64,000 nt of DNA from Leptoclinus maculatus (Eukaryota; Chordata; Actinopteri; Perciformes; Stichaeidae). A program made the translations under genes and the position numbers. Below, one piece after another: positions 13,324 through 26,469 of the stretch (the first letter of the stretch is position 1; each line of letters begins with the position of its first letter). The stretch is taken from positions 8,425,318-8,489,317 of the forward strand of contig JAVDOI010000010.1 of the NCBI GenBank assembly GCA_032191485.1, read 5' to 3'. Under the pieces are notes generated by a model that ran no database searches, was not told where the DNA came from, and was given only the letters and a program-made list of their open reading frames with translations.

Positions 13324-13620
13324 CAGTGATTCTCAACCAGGTGTACCTCAGTGTAATTCAGATACCTGTAGTCCCTCCGTCACAGACAGATGCACTGAGC
13401 AGGAGACACCGTGTTAAGATATCTACAACTTGCTTCAGCTCAGCAGCACGGAGCAGTGGGGTTCATAATCTGTCCCACAACTCTCCATACATCCACATTC
13501 ACATGCATGTATTTTACATGCACACACAATGTAAAAGATACTTCACAATCTTTCAAAGTAACCCCTAGCAACTGCAGTAGCATCCCCTGGGGTAGAGATG
13601 CACCTGGTTGAGAATCAATG
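13324..13620. mobile_element. hAT-like MITE (non-autonomous DNA transposon)
   Basis: Terminal inverted repeats are visible: CAGTGATTCTCAACCAGGTG at the left end and CACCTGGTTGAGAATCAATG at the right, with one mismatch. A CAGTG-type end with TTCTCAACC resembles known hAT (Charlie-like) termini. The element is about 297 bp and has no transposase. The flanks do not show a clean 8-bp target duplication, so the insertion is old. The 119-codon open frame crossing it is accidental. Confidence 0.65.
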
Positions 13621-14907
13621 AATTATAGCACACATCCGCTTCTTCATGCAAGTACACGTGTGAAGTTCCAAAGGTGAAAATATAAAGGAAGCTGCATTCA
13701 AGCGCCACCATATAAAAACTGACAATTCTCAGCAAACCTCTGAAATAACATCGAGACCATTAACATGAAAGTGACTCTGTGGACACGAAGATTCATGACA
13801 ATGATTTAAAATGAACTGTTCTTTTAAATCAGAGTGACCCTACTCTACACCTTTCCAAAGGCACAACAAGTATCCCCTTTAACTGAAGAATTCAATTAAA
13901 AACAAGCAGCAATGGAAGGTCATCAAAGGTCTTAAAGATTGGGTCAAGGATGCATATTCATCACGTGGAAGGTAAACAATGTGATATCCATTATTAAACG
14001 GAAATTCAATATCCACCTGAATCATTAGTCTCCTAGAAGTGATTTCTTGTTCCTTCCTCTATTTGTGTCAGAAACATCCATAGTTATAATAAATTCACCT
14101 TAACTTCCTCAACACGTAACTTTCTTTTGAATACATTTGAGCTGTTCACCCGAGAACCCCCTCGTTACATTTACTTCAATGCTCTTAAAACAAATAACAA
14201 AAATAATGATGCCATCTGTAACTTTTCTCCTTCACTTCAAACACTCTTCTCTCTCTCTTACCTTGAGTACAATAACATCTTTCATGATAGAGGAATGACA
14301 CACTGAGTGAAATACTTTCATAGGGAATCAGCATATAGGGGAAATTATAGAGGAACACGTTATGTTTTTATTATAGTAAGGGCACATTTCCATTTGAGCC
14401 TCTCTGTGCTCTTGGGCTGAAGGTTGTTGTGGGGTAATACAAGTGATAAAGCCGCTGCAGTAGAGCAGTTGTTGTGAACATTGTTTTCCTCCATGGAAAA
14501 TAAGCTTTGTATTTTCAACAATAACAAGTCCCTGAAAATAAACAAATAATTTCATTCTGACACAAGGCTGTGTGGGTAAAATCTGAATCATGTATGCTCA
14601 GTTCATAAAATCTCTCTTTCTGTATCTTTAATGTGCCTTTTTGCATTTACCAAGTCAGTCTCTCACGAATCATTTGTTAATGTTTCCTCAACATCTGCAG
14701 AAGAATAGCTCTCCGACACCTTGCAGGAGTACATTTCCTTTGCTCATGGGTGGAGAGCTGATGCATGATTCAATATATTCACCCAACATGATAATTGAAG
14801 GAGGGCTCAGCCTCCGTGTGGATAAATGGACACGGTTAATGATCCTTTATGCAGAGTTCAATGCAAGTATGATTTTGCAATAAAAAAAAAAAAAAACATG
14901 TATATAT

Positions 14908-14937
14908 ACATTATTTATATATATATATAAATAATGT
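14908..14937. repeat. Perfect 30-bp AT-rich palindrome
   Basis: ACATTATTTATATAT meets its exact reverse complement with no spacer, flanked by an A16-type run on the left. Perfect AT palindromes are prone to cruciform formation. I see no gene association. Confidence 0.9.
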
Positions 14938-15159
14938 TGTTTTTTTTGCTGGGTCAAGAAGATAATGAAGCTTGAAGTGTATCACAGAAGCAGTGAATTC
15001 ACACGCTGTTGTTTAAACTGCACTGATCATGCCACAACATGCCTCATCTCTCTCTCACACACACACTTAACCGTACAGTGCCAGACCTCACAGACAAGCG
15101 AGAGTTGGGTAAAAACGTGTGAAATAGAATTCTAATTCGAGATGTTTTTAACCCAGAAG

Positions 15160-15185
15160 CCCCCCCCCCCCCCACCCCCCCCCCC
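15160..15185. repeat. Poly-C tract
   Basis: A run of C broken by a single A at 15174. Confidence 0.95.
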
Positions 15186-16288
15186 ACAGGCTTCCCACTG
15201 ACACCATGATGAATGGCTTTGTGGTTGCTTGCCAGATGTGGTTGTCTATGTGTGTGTAATTGTGTGTCTGTAGCCAGGTACAGCCCCCCTCGTCCTATCA
15301 AGCTGCCTGTGGATAATTAAACCTAGTTTTGAGGAGCGGCCGTGCTATTTTTTTATTCACTTGTTTGTCTCGGATGATACATGAGAGTAGAGAAAATAAG
15401 AAGGAGGCTTGAGGTGGATTTTGCCAAGCGTTGCATATTCAGGGCCATGCTCCCAGTTAATGGAATAAGAGAATGAGGAGAAGTCATGTGCTTTCATATT
15501 TTCTGTGTGTGTGTGAATCGTTTTTTTGTGCTATTTGTAAAGAGAACTCTCTACAACCAAAAAGAATGAAAGACAATTCAAAAATAATAGAGTAGTCCTC
15601 TGACTGGACCCGATGAAGATTTTGGGGCGATTAACATTTTTTGAATAGCAATGCATGTCGCATTTGATCAGAAAAAAAGATTCCATCACCAGATTATTGC
15701 ATGAGCACAATCCCATTGTCCAATCACAATCACTGCTGGAGGTGAGCCCACCATGCAGTCAGGGACATTTTCTCTTTCTCATCGATTTTCTTATTGACTT
15801 TCTTGAGATTATTAACAACAACGAGAACAGTGTAGAAAAGTGCGGCTCATTATCAAAGCCATTACTCTTCTACTAAAACAAATATTAAAACTGACTTTCA
15901 TTGCTTGAGGCCAACACAAAACCACTTCAATTATTTTGAGTGTCTCAGGCAGGAGCTTAAAGAAAGATAAAATGAACTCCAACATACTGTAGACTAACTA
16001 TTGTGACCCCCAGACTGTTAAAATGGTGCGATTACGTGATGCTGCATCCACGATGAGCATCTATAAGGGACAGCCAATGCACCTCAGGTACTGTATGTGC
16101 TGAAGTGTTCTTTTGTAGCTCTCCTGAACTGTATGTTTAATGCACAGCTCCCATGGTAAATCATTACTGGGTCTGCTATGAGACACAGCTCCAACCCTGG
16201 GGAAAGCTGCAACCAATTAAAAGAACCCCTGAATGGGAGTTGCTCTCAGGGAGGAGTATGTGTCAGTCTGTGACAGGTGGACAAGGGT

Positions 16289-16310
16289 GGGGGGGGGGGG
16301 GGGGGGGGGG
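16289..16310. repeat. Poly-G tract (22 G)
   Basis: An uninterrupted G run, a possible G-quadruplex former. Run length in raw assemblies is often uncertain. Confidence 0.95.
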
Positions 16311-19269
16311 TTCTGGGATACAACAGCTAGAGAGAGGTTATTGTGTCATAGTGTTTGCAGATGGGATCTTTTGCTGCATCTGTGCCAGCTGTTGAGACAA
16401 AAGGAGCATGATCAGAGCCCAGGTGGAAGAAATATGAAATGGGACCACAACTTCAAGTCCCTGTCACTGTTATTTAAAAATAGCTTCGCTGTATTGCATT
16501 TTCAGGGCTGATGTACCTGTCACTCGCTCTGGGACAGTGAGTAATGAGCTCCACTCACCTCTGTATTTCATTTACTGGACAGACCCTGTTTCACCACCAT
16601 TTGAAGTTTCACAGTGGGTTTCCTGACCAGTTAAAGCTGATGGTTCTACACAGTAATGTGTTTATCTGCTTTAATGTAAACTGCAATCCCACAGAAGTAA
16701 CCAGGTCAAAGTAACTTCATAAAGTAGCTATTTATTCATTTGTGGGGTTACAGGTTGCGTAAAAAAAAATCCCCATTCATGAGTTGCACATGCACTGTGT
16801 AGTTATTTTACCATATGGTTAGTCTTCACCTGAACAGCCGATACACTTATAACCGACAAGTATGAGAGCAACAGGGCAACGATCAAGTTGAAATTAAGTG
16901 ATCAATTTTTTTTTAACCCCTTTAGATCACATCCCTGGTCATATTGGGGACCTATTTTATAATGTATGCAAAAAAATAACAAATAAATCAATTTATTTGT
17001 ATTTTTATCCATCACTCAAACTGCAACTTTTAGCGACAAAGGAGGTGTGTGTGTGGAGCCACAGTCCTCTGTTGCTCCGTATTGTGCTACATTGTAATCC
17101 CGCCCACTTTTGAGCGGTCCAATCAAATACAAAGATTAGATTTAAATCCCTCTTGTAATTGTACACCACTCAAATATTCTGTTTCACTGAGAAAGAGTGT
17201 TTTGATTAAACTAAAGGAGATACTGTTAGCTTAATTTGCTAGCTAGCTACAGATAACAAAATCTACCAGAGACAGTCATCATTTCAGCCAACAAAATCAA
17301 ACATTTCTGGAAATAAAAGGCTGATTTGTCTAAAATAAAGTTCCCATTCTTTCAAAAATGACTAAGAACTGTGGGTGGTAAATCTGCCCCAATATTACTG
17401 TTACTAAGGAAGGCAGGGTTAAGTCAGTCACTCCCATAGTAATTCCAGATCCAACCTAAATTTGAGTACAGTATTTAGCGTCTTCACACTGGAAAAAAAG
17501 AGAAAACTAAGTACATCCAAAGATGTCAGTAAGCACACTAAATGCAGCTGATTTTGAATAGGATATTAATGGACAGTTATGTCCCACAATGGATAGAATG
17601 AACTATATTAATTAACATCCTTCAATTGCAGAAATCCCGGAAAACTACATTAAATACATTATTTTCTTTTGAACGGACACATAAATAGGACACTATTAGG
17701 ATTGTTATATACTATGTAGTATTAGTATATAGTGTGACAATGGGACACATCACAATGTGTGCAGTACAAAGAGTCCCAGCATGCTCATGGTCACCAGGTT
17801 AGGATAAAGCGGGCGACTAAATCAGTCGATTCCCCTGGAGGAAGCTCAAACACACATCTAAAGTACATTACTTGACTTCCCATTCCTTGCAGCACACATG
17901 TATCATGTAACAAATCCCCTCATGACCAGCTGCAACTGCCCCCTTTGAATTGAAAGATTTGATTGTTGTCACCTAGATGGCTGGTATTGGTGGATTGCTG
18001 GGAGGTGATCAGTATCCGTGGGTATCAATATACTGAAAATCCATGGCCAGCAACACACAATTTGATGATTCACTGGCGTATGTTGCCTAGTGAAGGAATC
18101 CTGATTAGGGTCACATGCTTTGTTCAAATCGTATCGACTTGCACTCAAGTTAAATAATCTATTTGGTTTTTTTGTACTGTTTTTCCAATGTGCCTTGTGC
18201 AAAGCAATATCGGCTTTCATATTGCAAACTAGACGGTTGACATTTGGTTAATGCTTAGTATCAGGATCATGATAAAGTTACAGTGCATAACAATTATATT
18301 TGTGATACTCTCAAAACATAATGTAAGAAAGAAAAAACGGGCAAAACTGATATTTTGAAGCTCCATTAGGCAAGATCCTAAATGAGCAGACGTCTGTCAG
18401 GTTAACGGATGCATCATCATGTAATGTTGATTAATATGCTGGTAAATGTGTTAATGCATTGCATTCGTATTGAGACTTGAGAGTGAACTGCAATGCATTC
18501 ACAAACTTAAGTAATCTGGTGAAAAAGCAAACCTTGAAAACTCAATAAAAAGATAAGCAAAGCTAGATGCTGTGAAAAGAATAATGCATTTAGTAGCTGC
18601 GCTGACAATCCACTGAGGATCATATTTTGTTTATCTGACATTAGCTTGCAGAAGCAGGTTCCATTTCAAACACTGATCTATAGGTGGAGGTAGACTGGTG
18701 AGACAGCACCTGGTCCCTGCCGGGCCTCACACTGTTTGCTGTATTTCTCGGCACAACAAAAGGCTTTGAGAGAGCAGAAGCACCCCAGTCTGTGTGTCAT
18801 ACTGTGACCCCAAAACAGAAACATATTGATGCTCCACTTTGTCTGTGTCCCTGTGTCATACCCTCAATTGCTTCAGTGTGTTTTCAAATACTTTTGTTAC
18901 AGGACAACTCTTTCCGAAATAGAAACTGGGTCAAAAATCAGCACAATTATCAATTATTGGAACATTTGCCTTAATTGCAACAAATGGCAAATATAAAAAA
19001 ACATAAACACCTCTTCGAAGAAAGATTTAAATAGAAACCAAATAAACTATGAGTAAGTATAACTTTTTGCTGCCTCTCACAAATACATATACACATTGTG
19101 CCAAATAAACAAACACACACATACCTAACACAGTATAACATCAAAACTACTCCACAAAATGTGAGCACAGTAAGCTGAAGATACAAACGCATTCCATGTG
19201 GAGAATATGCAAACAAGCAGTATCAGCTCGCTGGTTCCTCCTTTGTATGTTGATCCTCAGGTGTTATTT

Positions 19270-19790
19270 TAAGTATGCGTATCGCCCCTCTCCAACCCAC
19301 TTTAAGAACCTGGGGGGTCCACAACACTAAGGACCTGACACGGTGTGTCCACGCAGACAACCTGGTCAAAAAAAAAAAAAAGCAGTGCCTTTTACCAACC
19401 CCGGCGGCTGCGGAAGTTCAAGATGTCACCTCAAACACTCGAAACATTCTAGATCTGCACTGTAGAGAGAGTATGTTGGGACATCACAACATGGTTTGGC
19501 AGCAGTACCCAGCAGGACGAGGTACAGACGGCTAAGTGTTGCACAGGGGGGTGCACTACCCAGCCTACAAGACATACAGCAGGCGGTGTAGGTCCAAAAG
19601 GATTCTAGCAATCTGAACAATGGACTCTTTGAACTGTTGTGATCAAGGAAGCACTACCGCTGTCATCGGGCCGGAACAGAGAGGCTAAAAAGCTACTTTC
19701 AGGCCATCCGAATCCTAGAGGAGGACATTGACAGGGCTCCTCCACTACCTCCACTATTACAAACAGTCATACCAGCCCTTGAAATATACT
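19270..19790 (+). pseudogene. LINE ORF2 C-terminal relic
   Basis: In a broken + frame, residues LGVHNTKDLTRCVHADNLVK at about 19307-19365 match the pattern seen after the RT palm in fish LINEs: a LGV...DLTW...V-KKAQQRL region. An AAA run (about 19368-19381) then disrupts the frame. Further on, fragments resemble the LQDI...RCRSK and ERLK-SF segments near the ORF2 C-terminus. The reading frame is broken by indels and stops, so this is a dead fragment. Family is not resolved. Confidence 0.55.
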
Positions 19791-20913
19791 TGGTTCAGGC
19801 TGGAGGGCATCATGAGAGTGTTTATATAGAGTTCATACGAGTACAGCTGAAACAATGACTGGACTGTTACCTGCAACAGATATTTTTTCAGTGTTGTATA
19901 AGTACTTTTACATAAGTAAATGATCTAAATACTTACTCAATACTAAATACTTCCACCACCACTGCATGCACTTTAAAAACATTTACATTTGAGAGGTGAT
20001 AGTTATGTAAAACAGCTTTTAATTTCCATGAAAATGTGTAGATAAGTATTCAGCAGACAGCTGCCATCCTCTCATTACCCAAACTCTAGAAGATGACACC
20101 TCTTCAGACACAATGATGCCACTGTAAACTTCACACCGAGGAGCTTTAATTATTCATATTTCAGCGATGCATGTGTTTTTCCATCTCCTCAGCCTCCCCA
20201 AACGTATTTTTCTATCTCCTTCCTCAGAAGAATATATAGGGGGATAAGGTGATTATCTCTCCTGCTTTCCTTCTCAGCTCCCTGTTTTTCCCCACTTTTC
20301 CTATCAAGCTTCCCCTCCCTCCCCATGATGCTGGCCATTAGGTTGATGCGTTAGTCATTGCAAATGGTTTTCCTTGATTAATGATGCATTTGATTAGAGC
20401 AACCTGACCTTGTCTTGCATGGACAGGCTTTGTTGTTGTTTTTGTCACAAATCACAAAGAGAAGGCTTCCAGAAAAGAAACACTTCAAGGATCTCATAAT
20501 TGTGTTTGTGCAAAGATACCCAGGGGGGGGGAAAAATCAAAATAAAGCATTTCTTCTCTTTTGTAAGACATTTATAAACAGGTGTTTACTCAGACTTGGA
20601 GGTAAAGGTGGCAGGGGTCTCAAACCCCCCTCCCCCCTCCCTACGGCTCGCTACATAATGACAAAAATATCATATCATCCTGCCCGCAAAATATTTTTTT
20701 ATTTAATTATTTTTTCTAGTTGTTTCATATTAATTTAAACTACCCCTTAATATACAATTGAAATAAAAACGAGACTCTATTAAAAAAATGTATTTTGTTT
20801 GACGCAAAATAACGGCAAAGGTCAAAGGTGACCGCACATGACCGGGCAGTTTTGGATAAGAAGAGAACAGGTTACGCCGGGCTTTATCAGTTGTTTGGCT
20901 GCGAACAACAAAG
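19791..20913. other. Gene-free stretch
   Basis: I see no gene or structured element beyond short homopolymers, for example a G run near 20522. The open frame at 20415-20738 has no recognisable motif. Confidence 0.5.
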
Positions 20914-21486
20914 ATGTCCCTTTCCAAAGGAAAGTGGATGATGAACACAGACAGTTTCAAGATAGATGGACATTGCAATATTTCTTTGTGGAGTTTAATG
21001 GAAATGCTACTTGCCTGATATGCAAGGAAAAAGTCGCTGTTTTAAAGGAATATAATCTCAAGCGTCATCAAAAAACAGTTTGAGGAGTACCAGGGAGACG
21101 AGAGGAACAAACGAGCCACGCAGCTCCAGAAAGGACTAACGTCTCAGCAAAGTCTTTTCCAGAAGGCCAAGAAGGACGGTGATGCTGCAGTTGAGGCAAG
21201 TTACGTGGCGAGTGAGTTAATCGCCAAAGCAGGAAAGCCGTTCACCGAAGGGCAAGTTTCTGAAGGATTGCATGTTGCTGATATTCTGTGTCCAGACAAG
21301 AAGAGCTTGTTCAGCAATATCTCTCTATCGGCGAACACAGTGGCAGAGCGGGTTAACGAGCTATCGAGTGACATATATGACCAGTTAGGCGAAAAAGCCA
21401 GAGGTTTCACTGCATACTCCGTGGCGCTTGACGAAAGCACAGACAAAACCGACAATTTATTTCAAATCATTTCTTATAGTACTTGA
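20914..21486 (+). pseudogene. hAT-type transposase pseudogene, 5' part only
   Basis: The reading begins at an ATG at 20914 (Met-Ser-Leu-Ser-Lys), shifts frame at about 20925 and continues to a zinc-finger-like segment with C-x2-C (TCLICKEK) and a downstream KRHQK. A second shift occurs at an A run near 21070-21076, after which the frame from 21079 is open to TGA at 21484-21486. This later part holds a helical region rich in Lys/Gln and the block VALDESTDKTDN, which matches the first catalytic aspartate motif (LDEST) of hAT transposases and of the related GTF2IRD2/ZMYM6-like domesticated proteins. Most of the catalytic domain and the dimerisation region are absent. It is an old, truncated, non-functional copy. 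Confidence 0.75.
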
Positions 21487-21787
21487 ACGTTGAAGTGGCC
21501 CTCCTATGAGATGACAATACCAGCAGTGGCCCCGAGCCAAATTGAGTTTGTGTTACAGAGTGTTACCAACACTTTTAAGAATGCAAGCTAAATTGCTGTA
21601 CAAATAGTTGCTTTTCTTTTGTATGACAGGAGGGAGAAAACCCTGTGATTTTCTTTCCAAGCATGCAGTCGATGTCAATATCTAGCCTGCTTGTGTAACA
21701 GAACAAATCTTCTACATTTAAATGAAATGCCTGCAGCGTGTTTTGTGTCAAATCACATCTCATTCTTCTTCCTTCCTCCCTGTATTA

Positions 21788-22140
21788 CAGGGTGTGCCCC
21801 ATCGTTCTATACTCGGTCCGTTCATATTTTCATATATCTAAACAGTCTTTGTGATAACTTATCTAATGCACTGTGCCATTTTATGCCGATGATACTGTTA
21901 TCTATTGTTTATCCCCATCAGGAGGACAAACCCTTGAATTATTGCCGTCTACCGATGATGTTGTTCAGTCTTGCTTAGATTCACATTGGTCTCAACATTA
22001 TTGATCTGAACTTGTCAATCAAACTGCACACTGAACAACTTGTAACAAAGCTGAAGTTGAAATTACGTTTCCTCTTTGGGAATAAATCATGTTTCTCCCT
22101 CCAAGAAAGGAAACATCGGATATTGGCAATCTTTGGGACT
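21788..22140 (+). pseudogene. LINE reverse-transcriptase fragment with YADD motif
   Basis: GVPHRSILGP (from about 21791) matches the conserved GVPQGSxLGP block of non-LTR RTs, with Gln-Gly changed to His-Arg. A stop and a frameshift follow, then YADDTVIY at 21882-21905, which is the RT catalytic motif, and a decaying palm/connection region including LKLKL and NKSCFS-like segments near 22050-22110. The copy starts and ends abruptly and is broken by several stops. It lies about 300 bp after the hAT pseudogene in the same orientation. Confidence 0.75.
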
Positions 22141-22352
22141 TTGACATCTAGTTTTTTACAAGCCGGAATCTGGTAATTACAATAACTGCTTTGTGAAATG
22201 AATAAGACATAGATGGAAGTCCCTGGCAGTCGTATCATTGCAAATTAACACACGCAAAGTATTCAAACTAAAAGTTTGAAATCATCTTCAATCAACTTAA
22301 AATTGAAAATCAAACCATTTCCTTCTATTGTCTCTCTTCACCTCTCTTTTTG

Positions 22353-22393
22353 CACACACACACACACACACACGCACACACACACACACACAC
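22353..22393. repeat. (CA)n microsatellite
   Basis: A CA run with one CG interruption at about 22373. Confidence 0.95.
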
Positions 22394-22497
22394 TGCTGCT
22401 TCAGCCTGTTGTGTGGAGAGTGGAATGGGTTGTGTGCTTATGATTGGGATGATTGGTTATTTGGGAGGAATCATGCGTGTATGTGTGTGTGAGTGTT

Positions 22498-22500
<3 letters not shown>

Positions 22501-22552
<52 letters not shown>

Positions 22553-22615
22553 GTTTGTGTGTGTGTATGTGTGAGTGTTTGTGTGTGTGTATGTGTGAGT
22601 GTTTGTGTGTGTATG
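22501..22615. repeat. Compound GT repeat with a 24-bp minisatellite unit
   Basis: A pure GT run is followed by three tandem copies of a unit of about 24 bp that alternates GTGTGTGTATGTGTGAGTGTTT with small GT-length changes. This suggests that a point-mutated GT segment was itself duplicated. Thr-His and Cys-Val open frames here are artefacts. Confidence 0.9.
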
Positions 22616-22716
22616 GGGTAGTCCCTGTGTAGGCGGTCTTGTTAGATGTAAGGACAGGTAATCCATAAATTCTTCCTCTCTCCAGTTACACTTTTCTCAT
22701 CTCTTGTTTTTCCACC

Positions 22717-22767
22717 CCTCCTCCTCCTCCTCCTCCTCCTCCTCCTCCTCCTCCTCCTCCTCCTCCT
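22717..22767. repeat. (CTC)n / (TCC)n trinucleotide repeat
   Basis: About 17 uninterrupted trinucleotide units. It yields poly-Ser and poly-Glu open frames on the two strands, neither supported as a gene. Confidence 0.95.
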
Positions 22768-25700
22768 TTTCTTTGCAGTCTGCGGTTTGTGGGGTTACTG
22801 GGGAAATCGCCTTATGCCGCAAACATATCTGTAAGTACATCATGACCCAGTGGACCATACATTCACTCCGAGCACATGGAGGAGAGACAGAGTGAAATGA
22901 GGCTTGAACCATGTTTCCAGTCTACTGTATACAGTACAAGTCCTTACAGCTCTATCTACTCCAAACCACCCACTCACACATGCACACTGAGATATTTCCC
23001 CTTTTGAGAATGCCTTCTATGGCAGCACAGTGAAAGATGAGGTCAAATAAAGTGCCATTACCCTCTCTTTCTGTTTTTCATGCTCAGATTAATCGTCAGT
23101 TATCCGCACATATTGGAAAAATCATCTTTGAAGTCCTAACTCTGGGTTGATAATGCTATTCAATCTGTCCGCCAAATTGCACACCTTTTTCACTGCTTCT
23201 AAGCGAGAGCAGTACTATTGATTTCTTTTGTCCTGCCTGCATGTAACTTCCCCATTAGCGAAGTCATTTAAGCTCTCACTTTGACGGGCATGTTAAAAAC
23301 ACGTCGCGGCTAATGTGCACTGCAGCAGAATGATTGCTGCACAATGCATTACACACACACAGACCGCCACATCCTAACCAAAGACAGAAAACATGTCACA
23401 GATAAACTCAAAAGAGACGGAAAGGGCATACAATCAGAAACATGAAGGAATTTGTTATTAATTTCCAAAAGAAAAAGCTAGAAGGGGAAATAAGGAAGAT
23501 GCCTATGACTCATGAATAAGGGTTAATAGATTACACATCAACTCTTTCTGTAAATGCTGTTTTGTATTAGGCGTGATGACAGATCTTTGTTTACTACCTT
23601 TCGATTATCTTATCCTTCCTGTCACTAAATTCCATTGATAATTCTGAACAGCACCATTATTAAAAACAGCAGCTCCAAGGCAAATCATCCTCCTTCCCCT
23701 CATTTCCCCTGTCACTCCCACGTTGCCTCTCTCCAGGTGAATTTCCGTGGTATGTTAAAAGATGATGAATGGCCGTATGCTTCTTCGATGAACTAGGAAA
23801 TTGTCTACACCACCTACGTTTTCCCAATTATAGTCAGAACAGAGCAGTTAGCTGGCATGTCTGACCTTATTCCTCGCAGGGAAAAAAAAAAAGAGGAACA
23901 GACAAATTTGCCCGAGTCGCCTGGCTTCATCATTTGAAACCATTTGTATTATTACACACAAGCTATTTGTAAATGAGTCACATTAACTGATTATGATTGC
24001 AGAGGCTCTACTGATGCAGATGTTGATAAACCTCTGTTTCGAATGTATGCCACTTTAAAAACACAGCACAGAAATAACATTCTCTCTCTCTAAAAGACAG
24101 TGATACGATTTATTCTGGAGAAACAAAATGTAGCATCACTTAGGAAAATGATAAAAAGAAACTGGTCAACAAACAGATGATCATAAAAATCCAACTTGTG
24201 ACCTTCAACATAATGTTGTAGATGTGCCAGTGACATCCAGATGGAATAATGGGACAGGAAAGAATGAAATAAAGTTTTGCTACACAATTAGCACTTTAAA
24301 AAAAACAACTTTTCTTTAATCTTTGATTTTTTGGGCTTCTAAGCCAAAAAAGACCACATGTTTAGCTGACAGTGAAAACACTGCTTTCACATCTTGTTCA
24401 TTCCTCTTTTGATCTTCATTGGACTAAATTACTATTTTTTCGATATGGTCACACACTATTAGTTCCCCTTGGGTGCTCATAATTGCCTCTGTGTGTCGTA
24501 GCTTTCAAGCACCAAGCAACAGGCAACTGGCAAACAAAATGTAGGCACCTGAGTCTGAGCTTGTGCTGAAACATCATGTCCCCTCTAACACGGTCCCTTT
24601 AGTGCCCAGTAACAGGAAATACTGCAATACTTGCTTCTTTTTGCACAGCATTAATTTTCATTAGAGTAAGACTGGTGTTAGCTAAATACAAAGAAATAAT
24701 TCTCCCTCTGCGTTTCCACAACAATGCAAACCGTATTTCACCAACTCTCAAAGAACTTCCCATGTGGCCCAGTTTTACTGATTGCCTTCCCCCTCCTTGA
24801 ATCACCATGGCCACAATCCCTCGCCCTCATCCCTCACAATGTCTGAGTGACATTGTGGCATAGTTTTGTAATTTCTTTTGTCGCCTGGCAATGAAAATGT
24901 CTGCAAGTGTTATGATTTCAGGAAGGCTGCACAAACAGTGGTAATGTCATGAATTTGGTCACTGCATGAGGCACAGTGGTGATATTTGATGACCAACAGG
25001 CTGTTACATCGCGGTGTGTTTAATGTGTGCCAGTGTTTCCCCCCTGCTCTTCGTCTCTCTCGTCTGCTGTGTGCTGATATCGGAGTGTCAGTTTGACAGA
25101 GCCACACACACACACACAGCTGAGCTTTGGCTGCATGAATTCAAAATCCGGCAATCTGGCACCTTCCATTAGGGTTGTGCGGAGATTTGGGTGTGTTTAT
25201 TTGTGCTCTAGAACATAACCGCAGTTAAATCAGGGAATAAAGTTGTTCTGCTCTAATTCACTGCTTTGTTCTTGCTAACACCGCTCCTGAACACGTAACT
25301 GAACCCGAGTGACCCACACCAGATCTTTTTTTCTGAATTCTTGACTCTTTTGAAGAAAGGAATTCATTTTTCATGAATAATTATTCCTTTATAATTGAAA
25401 GGATAATGTTACATCATGTTACATTTTAATTTGCTTCTCTGTTTTTCACTGTGTTTATGACTACAAAGCAGGTGGGTCTGAGACAAACAGTAAATGGGCT
25501 CTGATGAAACACTTTCATTGGTCTGTCACATATTCGACCAGTGCGTTGCTAGTGGCTGGTGTTGATTTACCACCTTGCCACCAAATTACTATTTTAGACG
25601 TACTGTATTGCCATTTGTGATCCAGCTACCATATACCACATGGGAAATCATCAATCATTTCATCACTCTGTTTTGTGTGATCTGGGCTTATCAGGGTCAA

Positions 25701-25950
25701 ACTGTGATGCTCTCCTCCCCTAACCCACCCAATCAAGCCTTGTGCTAAGCTTATCAAGACTTGTGTGTGTGTGTGTGTGTGTGTATCAGCACTGTTTAAA
25801 TGTCTTTTTGTGTTAAACTCTCAGTACTTTTGTAGCTTGTAAATGAATCTCTATGGTCGGAGTTTAGTGTTACTGCTACGATTCTAGTAACAGTAACAGA
25901 CACTTATTCTGTCTGTATATATCATATTTTTAGTTACAGTTATATTTTAG
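22768..25950. other. Gene-free stretch
   Basis: I see no supported gene or mobile element, only short CA/GT runs near 25100 and 25765. Confidence 0.5.
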
Positions 25951-25955
25951 TTATT

Positions 25956-26135
25956 GTGGATTTTTACTTTTTTTACTTAGTTAATATCCTTTACTGTGTA
26001 TTACTTATTTATGATACTTGTTTTGATCTAGTTTTTTACTATGTCTCTTGTTTGCACTATCCACTATGCTGCTGTAATCCTGTACATTTCTCCACTGCGG
26101 GACTAATAAAGGATTATCTTATCTTATCTTATCTC
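25956..26135 (+). repeat. Dispersed teleost repeat with TTATC tail (plus orientation)
   Basis: The 3' end reads TGTACATTTCTCCACTGC, then GGACTAATAAAGGATTATC, then tandem TTATC. It is the same family as the minus-strand copy at 12806-13120. The AATAAAGG hexamer-like block before the tail fits a retroposon 3' end. Confidence 0.7.
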
Positions 26136-26469
26136 ACTGTGTGCTGATCGCTTTCTGTTAGAGTCAAAAACCTAAATGACTAATTATAATATGTGTGCGC
26201 ACAATTCTGGTGTCCTCACTTGAACTTTATAGCCTGCGTCCACATGTGAATGGGTGTGTGTGTGAACTTACTACATTAGGTTCTACCAGTGTCTGGGAAA
26301 GAAAGCGTTCTCAGCATGTAAATGATAATAAGGACGATAGACACAGAGTTGTTTTGAGAAAGTGAAACTTTGTGCCAGAACAGATGCTCAAGTGAAGTTC
26401 CCAGACTACATGGCGGACGCCATTTTGTGTGTGTGTCACCTTTTTGTGACAGGTACATTATTATTATCT

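Larger units (their letters stand above)
13621..19269. other. Gene-free stretch with homopolymers and an AT palindrome
   Basis: No coding region is supported. Landmarks are a 30-bp perfect AT palindrome (14908-14937), a C run (15160-15185, one A interruption) and a 22-G run (16289-16310). Short open frames here are unconvincing, and the Gly-rich ones are products of the G run. Confidence 0.55.

Noticed and set aside
13209..13568. 119-codon plus-strand open frame
   Set aside because: It runs through the hAT-like MITE and has no recognisable domain.
22697..22912. Poly-Glu and poly-Ser open frames
   Set aside because: Products of the trinucleotide repeat at 22717-22767, with no further domain.
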